From: Isoetes taiwanensis
Lineage: Eukaryota; Streptophyta; Lycopodiopsida; Isoetales; Isoetaceae
Assembly: GCA_021234155.1 (NCBI GenBank)
Contig: JAJEKV010000053.1
Location: forward strand, 9,807,798 to 9,871,797
Length of the DNA stretch: 64,000 bases
Direction: 5' to 3'
Part shown: positions 57,685 through 64,000 of the stretch, piece after piece
Layout of the letters: each line of letters starts with the position of its first letter
How positions within the stretch are numbered: position 1 is the stretch's first letter
Notes under the pieces: model-generated
The model's database searches: none
What the model saw: only the letters and a program-made list of their open reading frames with translations
Told to the model about the DNA's origin: nothing
Translations under genes and position numbers: made by a program

Positions 57685-58496
57685 TGATACGGATCTCACC
57701 AATGATCCATACTTCTTAATCTCCAAAGCCATCTTTCAAGACTTCCTCAGATTAAAACAAGGTCTCTCGATCTGCAGATCAAACTAGAATTGCTATATGC
57801 TCCACAAATCACAGTGTTAGCAAAGTTAAACAACCTCTAACAGTAAGAAAAACATATAGACACATCTTACTGAAATAACCCTTGATCTTAGACAGTTCAC
57901 TAAAACTAGCATAAGATCTATATCAAAAAAGTTACACCGATAACCTCTAGTGTCAGTCTCCAGAATACCCAAACCAGTGAAGGAATCCAAATCACAAGAA
58001 CAATTAGATGGTAGTTCACCTCCCAACCAGGTTAAACGGTGCTAAGAACTGGCAAGCTTCGCAAGCAGAAGGCAATGGCAGAACTAGTTGCGCAGTCACC
58101 TTAGATCCCTCTTCACCTTTATGAGCATATCTCTCAGACCGTAAGGAATCTCTGCTTAACAATCCCATTCTGGAAACTAGACTTCAAGGGCTTTCCGGCA
58201 AGGAAAAGATCGTCCCAATCCGAGCTCTGATCGCGGAGATATGTCCAACTGAAGTTGAGCTTCTATTTATAGATGTCTTCACGAATTTAGCCTTTTTGTA
58301 GATATTCTTGGTTTTCCTTTAGTTTAACTCCCATGCCCTTAATAGTCCATAAACTTCCTTATAAGTCTCTTAATATCTAGTCCATAGATTGCTTTCATTG
58401 CTTGCCTTGCCAATAATTTGCCAAACTTGCGCACCCATGCTAGTCCACTGAGACCAACTTCCAAGACCACTCCCCCGGGCTACCATAATCATATCA
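57685..58496 (-). repeat. 5' LTR, 812 bp
   Basis: On the minus strand it starts TGATATGATT at 58496 and ends ATCCGTATCA at 57685. A TATA box (CTATAAATAG) lies at 58272-58263, so transcription would run toward the interior hairpin array. The first 208 bp recur as the truncated copy at 56397-56604. Confidence 0.85.
58263..58272 (-). promoter_or_regulatory. TATA box in the LTR
   Basis: CTATAAATAG on the minus strand lies 225 bp inside the LTR, a normal position for an LTR promoter. Confidence 0.6.
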
Positions 58497-58868
58497 CCTA
58501 GCCTGGCCTGCCTCCCCAATCCACCTGCATGTTTCAATTCGGAGATGGTGGGCACCTGTACGAATGGAGGCAATGAGCCTACGCTTTTTCAGGGGCAGAT
58601 GGGCACGCATGTAGCACCGCAGGCCTCGCTCTAGTGTGGGATTTATGTGTTGCTGGTAATGCGTTGTTTTGACCTGCTCCAGGGACCTGGAGTCCAAAAG
58701 CTTGCTGAGGAAACAAGTGTCAAGGTAATGCCTCAAGCTATTGCGATTTGCCGCTGTGGCCACCTGTATGTACCTGTGCTCCTGCACATTCCATCTGGCT
58801 AGCCACTGAGCTCTCTTGTCCTTCCAGCAAGTGAACATAAAGGAAATATATATAGAAGAGAAAGCCAA
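58497..58868 (-). pseudogene. LINE-type reverse transcriptase C-terminal fragment
   Basis: The minus-strand frame reads CWKDKRAQWLARWNVQEHRY ... LIASIRTGAHHLRIETCRW. The last motif resembles the segment before the C-terminal zinc ligands in plant non-LTR retrotransposon polymerases (RxRTGxHxLRIExGRW type). The frame is cut at 58496 by the LTR element; the expected Cys-rich end is not found on the other side. A different replicase-derived gene cannot be excluded. Confidence 0.5.
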
Positions 58869-58954
58869 TAGAGATGAGATATAGAGAAAGCGTAGAGAAA
58901 GAAAATATGGAGACAGAGAAGAGGTAGCTGGAGAATAGATAGATAGATAGTATT

Positions 58955-59150
58955 TTTATGTCATGCCACATAGGCAACATCCATAGAGGACATATGACGG
59001 CAACACACCCAGATGGGTCCTGCCCCCACCACTTTACATTGCTGAAGTGTGTCCTTCCCCCACCAACTTTACATTGCATGGTCACTTTCACAACAAGACG
59101 TTGAAACCGTGACCTTGGGTATGGCAGTTTAACGTCTTACCACAATAGAG
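58955..59150 (-). mobile_element. SINE-like, tRNA-derived
   Basis: The minus strand shows TATTGTGGTAAGACGTTAAA (A-box-like) and, about 20 bp further, GGTCACGGTTTCAACG (B-box-like). The surrounding purine-rich text ('aatagagatgag...tagag') occurs on both sides (58866 and 59144), possibly a target duplication. The call is tentative. Confidence 0.35.
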
Positions 59151-60560
59151 ATGAGGTAGAGGGAGAATGTAGAGAGAGAAGTATATAAAGAGAGAAGAAA
59201 CTAGAGGATAGACTATAGAGAAAGTAGATAGAAAAGAGATTAAAAAGAAAATAGATTATGTATTCATAGAGTGTGTTTCTTTTTTGACACTTTTTAACTA
59301 TAGTCTACCCCATGTATTTTGTCTATGCGACACACCTCTATACTTGACATGCAAGTATCGAGCAAGTTTTTGTGCTTCCCTTACAAAATTTTGGTATGAA
59401 ACTAATCTTAGAAAAGGCAACCGAAGGTAGTAAGAAAAGTCTAAATCCCATACATACATCTTAATATTCCCTAGGCAAGAGCACAGTCTAGTTGCTATCT
59501 CCTTGTCCCCCCACCCCTCCTAAAAAAAAGTGGTGGGAGATACCTGAATTATGGTGGGTATTTAAATGCAAGGTCTCTAACTGCCTCGCAAAGCCATCAT
59601 TTCTTAGAACGGCAATGGAGGGGAAATTCCTGGCTACTCAGTTCCAAAAATTACCATCATAAAGTCACCAACAAATTTGTTGCAAAATTTCTGTTTGGTG
59701 CATCAGCAACAATCGACTTGTTACTTATCTGATGCGACCAATTTGGAAGAAGATCTCATAAGCCAATCAAACAATGGAACAAAGATGAAAAAAAGAACTA
59801 TGTTTAGAGTCACCCACCCCCTTAAACACAGACTAAACAAAGGACTTTAACATGGCCCAAGTAGCTGAGAACACACCATGATATCACCAAATAAAGCATC
59901 CACATCCTCCATGGTTTCAATGTCTTTCATGTTATAATCTGAAATTGGAATTTAGACATGGAACATAAGGAAATGGTAAACAATTGCACTATAAAATACT
60001 CTGAATTTGATTTTAGTGTGGCTTTCTCAACAAGATTCATGTTCTTCAGACCAAGAACAAGTAGAAAGAATGAACACGATTGGGCAAATGAACATAATTT
60101 CATTTAATGGGTAAAAATACAATGAAGCACAAAGCATGAACAATCACTCTTGCATCGGAAAATCCTACTTACTCTACAAAGTCAGATAAGGACCATTTGC
60201 ATTCAACCTGAACCATCTTGAAAAGTTGACCATCCATTTAAATAGGTAGCAGAATTACTTCTGAGTGTGTCCCATCATCCTTGTCCTGATCAAGGAGCAC
60301 CCATCTCCATTTATAATTTTTGAAAACCCTGCGCCACCTACTATAATGAAGGTCATGCATAGGTTGTCTCCTCAAGCAATACTTGAATCTCAATGTGTTG
60401 CATTTCATTCTACATTCATTATGCTCCACACCCTTTTCATGAAGTTTAGTGTGCCATTGCTTCATTGCTTTGAAAGGAAAAGTCCACCAATTCTTCCGGG
60501 ATACTTGCAGCTGCAAGCATCTAAGGTGTTTTCTTCACATAAGGAATTGAGCTAAGCATG
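59150..60560. other. Intergenic, no gene recognised
   Basis: A 92-residue minus-strand frame at 60516-60238 (ending RVFKNYKWRWVLLDQDKDDG and SEVILLPI) looks somewhat protein-like but matches nothing I know. The rest is AT-rich. Confidence 0.35.
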
Positions 60561-60582
60561 AATTTAACGGCCATGCCAAGCG

Positions 60583-60895
60583 TACATTACGTTTCCCGTA
60601 CCTAACGTACCATACCAATACGTAATGTACATACGTAACAGTATCATCAATTGTTTTTTTTTCCGATGGGCAAAATTTTTTAACGTACGTACGTTATGGG
60701 TACCATACGTGTACGATGCTTACTTTAAGAGGTACATTACATACTTTACCTGTACAGTACGTACTTTAGGTACCGTACCTCTGAATTTTTTTTTGAGAAT
60801 TTTTTCGCGTACACTAAGATCTGGAGGTACGGTACGATGTATGGTACGTAAAATATGTACATACAAGTATGGTACATCCAGTACTTTACAACATT
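60583..60895. promoter_or_regulatory. Dense GTAC cluster
   Basis: About 21 GTAC tetramers lie within about 310 bp, where roughly one is expected. They are embedded in variable contexts (ggtaccgtacc, gtacgtacgtt, ggtacggtacg). GTAC is the core of plant SBP-domain/copper-response sites. It could also be a decayed simple repeat. Confidence 0.5.
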
Positions 60896-60984
60896 GCAGC
60901 CATGTCAACTTACACATGGCCACAACACCTGGTCATGCTTCCAATGCAACATGTATCTTACACATACCTTCTTCTTTGCGTCTG

Positions 60985-61130
60985 GGCGTTTGGTCTAGTG
61001 GTAACACACTAGTTCCTTAGCAATGTGGTCTCGATTTGGCAAAGTAACCATATCTGCTAGTTTTGGGCCCAAAGGCAATGTCTGTGGTTGTGGTCACATG
61101 TCCGGTTGGATTTGCCTAGTGTGGTAAAAC
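60985..61130 (+). mobile_element. SINE-like, tRNA-derived
   Basis: 'tttggtctagtggtaacaca' is a good pol III A-box in tRNA context, and 'ggtctcgatttggc' 25 bp later is a degraded B-box. No A-tail is visible. Confidence 0.4.
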
Positions 61131-61182
61131 ATTCTACTATCATTTGGCAAAACCATATATTTTAGGCAAAGGCACCTCTATG

Positions 61183-61243
61183 ATTCCATCAACATGTCCC
61201 CTTCAAACATAAATTCCATCAACATGTCCCCTTCAAACATAAC
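61183..61243. repeat. Two-copy tandem repeat, 31 bp
   Basis: 'attccatcaacatgtcccct' followed by 'tcaaacataa' is present twice in succession. It is non-coding. Confidence 0.9.
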
Positions 61244-61244
61244 T

Positions 61245-63410
<2,166 letters not shown>

Positions 63411-63414
63411 GCGT

Positions 63415-64000
<586 letters not shown>

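Larger units (their letters stand above)
56397..58496 (-). mobile_element. Non-autonomous LTR element with hairpin-array interior
   Basis: On the minus strand a complete 5' LTR (58496-57685, 812 bp, TG...CA) is followed two bases later by the primer site TGGTATCAGAGC (57682-57671), the form complementary to plant initiator tRNA-Met. A non-coding interior of about 1.08 kb ends in a polypurine tract CTCAGAAAGGGAAGAA (about 56620-56605), then the truncated 3' LTR. It encodes no gag or pol, so it must be mobilised in trans, as TRIM- or LARD-like elements are. It sits in a LINE-type fragment on its right. The intact original length would be about 2.7 kb. Confidence 0.85.

Noticed and set aside
57715-57765. 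Possible hammerhead ribozyme core (CTGAGGA ... GAAA on the minus strand) in the LTR, which would make this a retrozyme
   Set aside because: The stem II between the two core parts cannot form and the flanking stems I and III are not seen; the LTR is also too long for a typical retrozyme.

Overview
The window looks like nuclear DNA of a land plant with a large, repeat-rich genome. It has long AT-rich intergenic stretches, spliced genes with GT-AG introns, plant gene families (PPR repeat, plant U-box/ARM, 12-oxophytodienoate reductase), Ty3/gypsy and CACTA-type transposons, and a long tandem satellite. The PPR style and an FAD/Rieske fusion oxidoreductase suggest a seed-free plant, perhaps a fern. 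That is inference; no marker gene settles it.

Layout. 1-9.7 kb: a decayed Ty3/gypsy retrotransposon on the minus strand (putative 5' LTR, gag with two zinc knuckles, protease, RT, RNase H, integrase), followed by an unusual downstream coiled-coil ORF. 9.8-13 kb: a broken multi-exon gene of unknown family and a PPR fragment. 14.2-16.75 kb: the one clearly intact gene, a nine-exon FAD oxidoreductase with a C-terminal Rieske [2Fe-2S] domain. 17.8-24.5 kb: a U-box fragment and, 6 kb on, an ARM-repeat fragment of a plant U-box E3 ligase, with SINE-like pieces and local duplications between. 25.7-33.0 kb: a CACTA-like DNA transposon with palindromic subterminal sites, a degraded transposase-like gene, a protein-kinase-like gene, four tandem tRNA-like modules and a long polypurine tract.

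33.1-54.8 kb: about 18 tandem copies of a GC-rich repeat of about 1.13 kb, with decayed copies on the left edge. Long open frames here are by-products of base composition. 54.8-56.4 kb: a DNA transposon with 16-bp terminal inverted repeats. 56.4-58.5 kb: a short non-autonomous LTR element on the minus strand (LTR 812 bp, tRNA-iMet-type primer site, polypurine tract), inserted in a LINE-type reverse transcriptase remnant. Its internal region is a chain of small hairpins that share the loop CACCAA (UUGGUG in the sense RNA) while the stems change in a complementary way. I consider this the most unusual object in the window. 58.5-63.4 kb: mostly non-coding, with SINE-like pieces and a dense GTAC cluster. 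63.4-64 kb: the start of a 12-oxophytodienoate reductase-like gene that runs off the end.

The host genes show no common pathway. Most of the sequence records nested transposon insertion, satellite amplification and gene decay.
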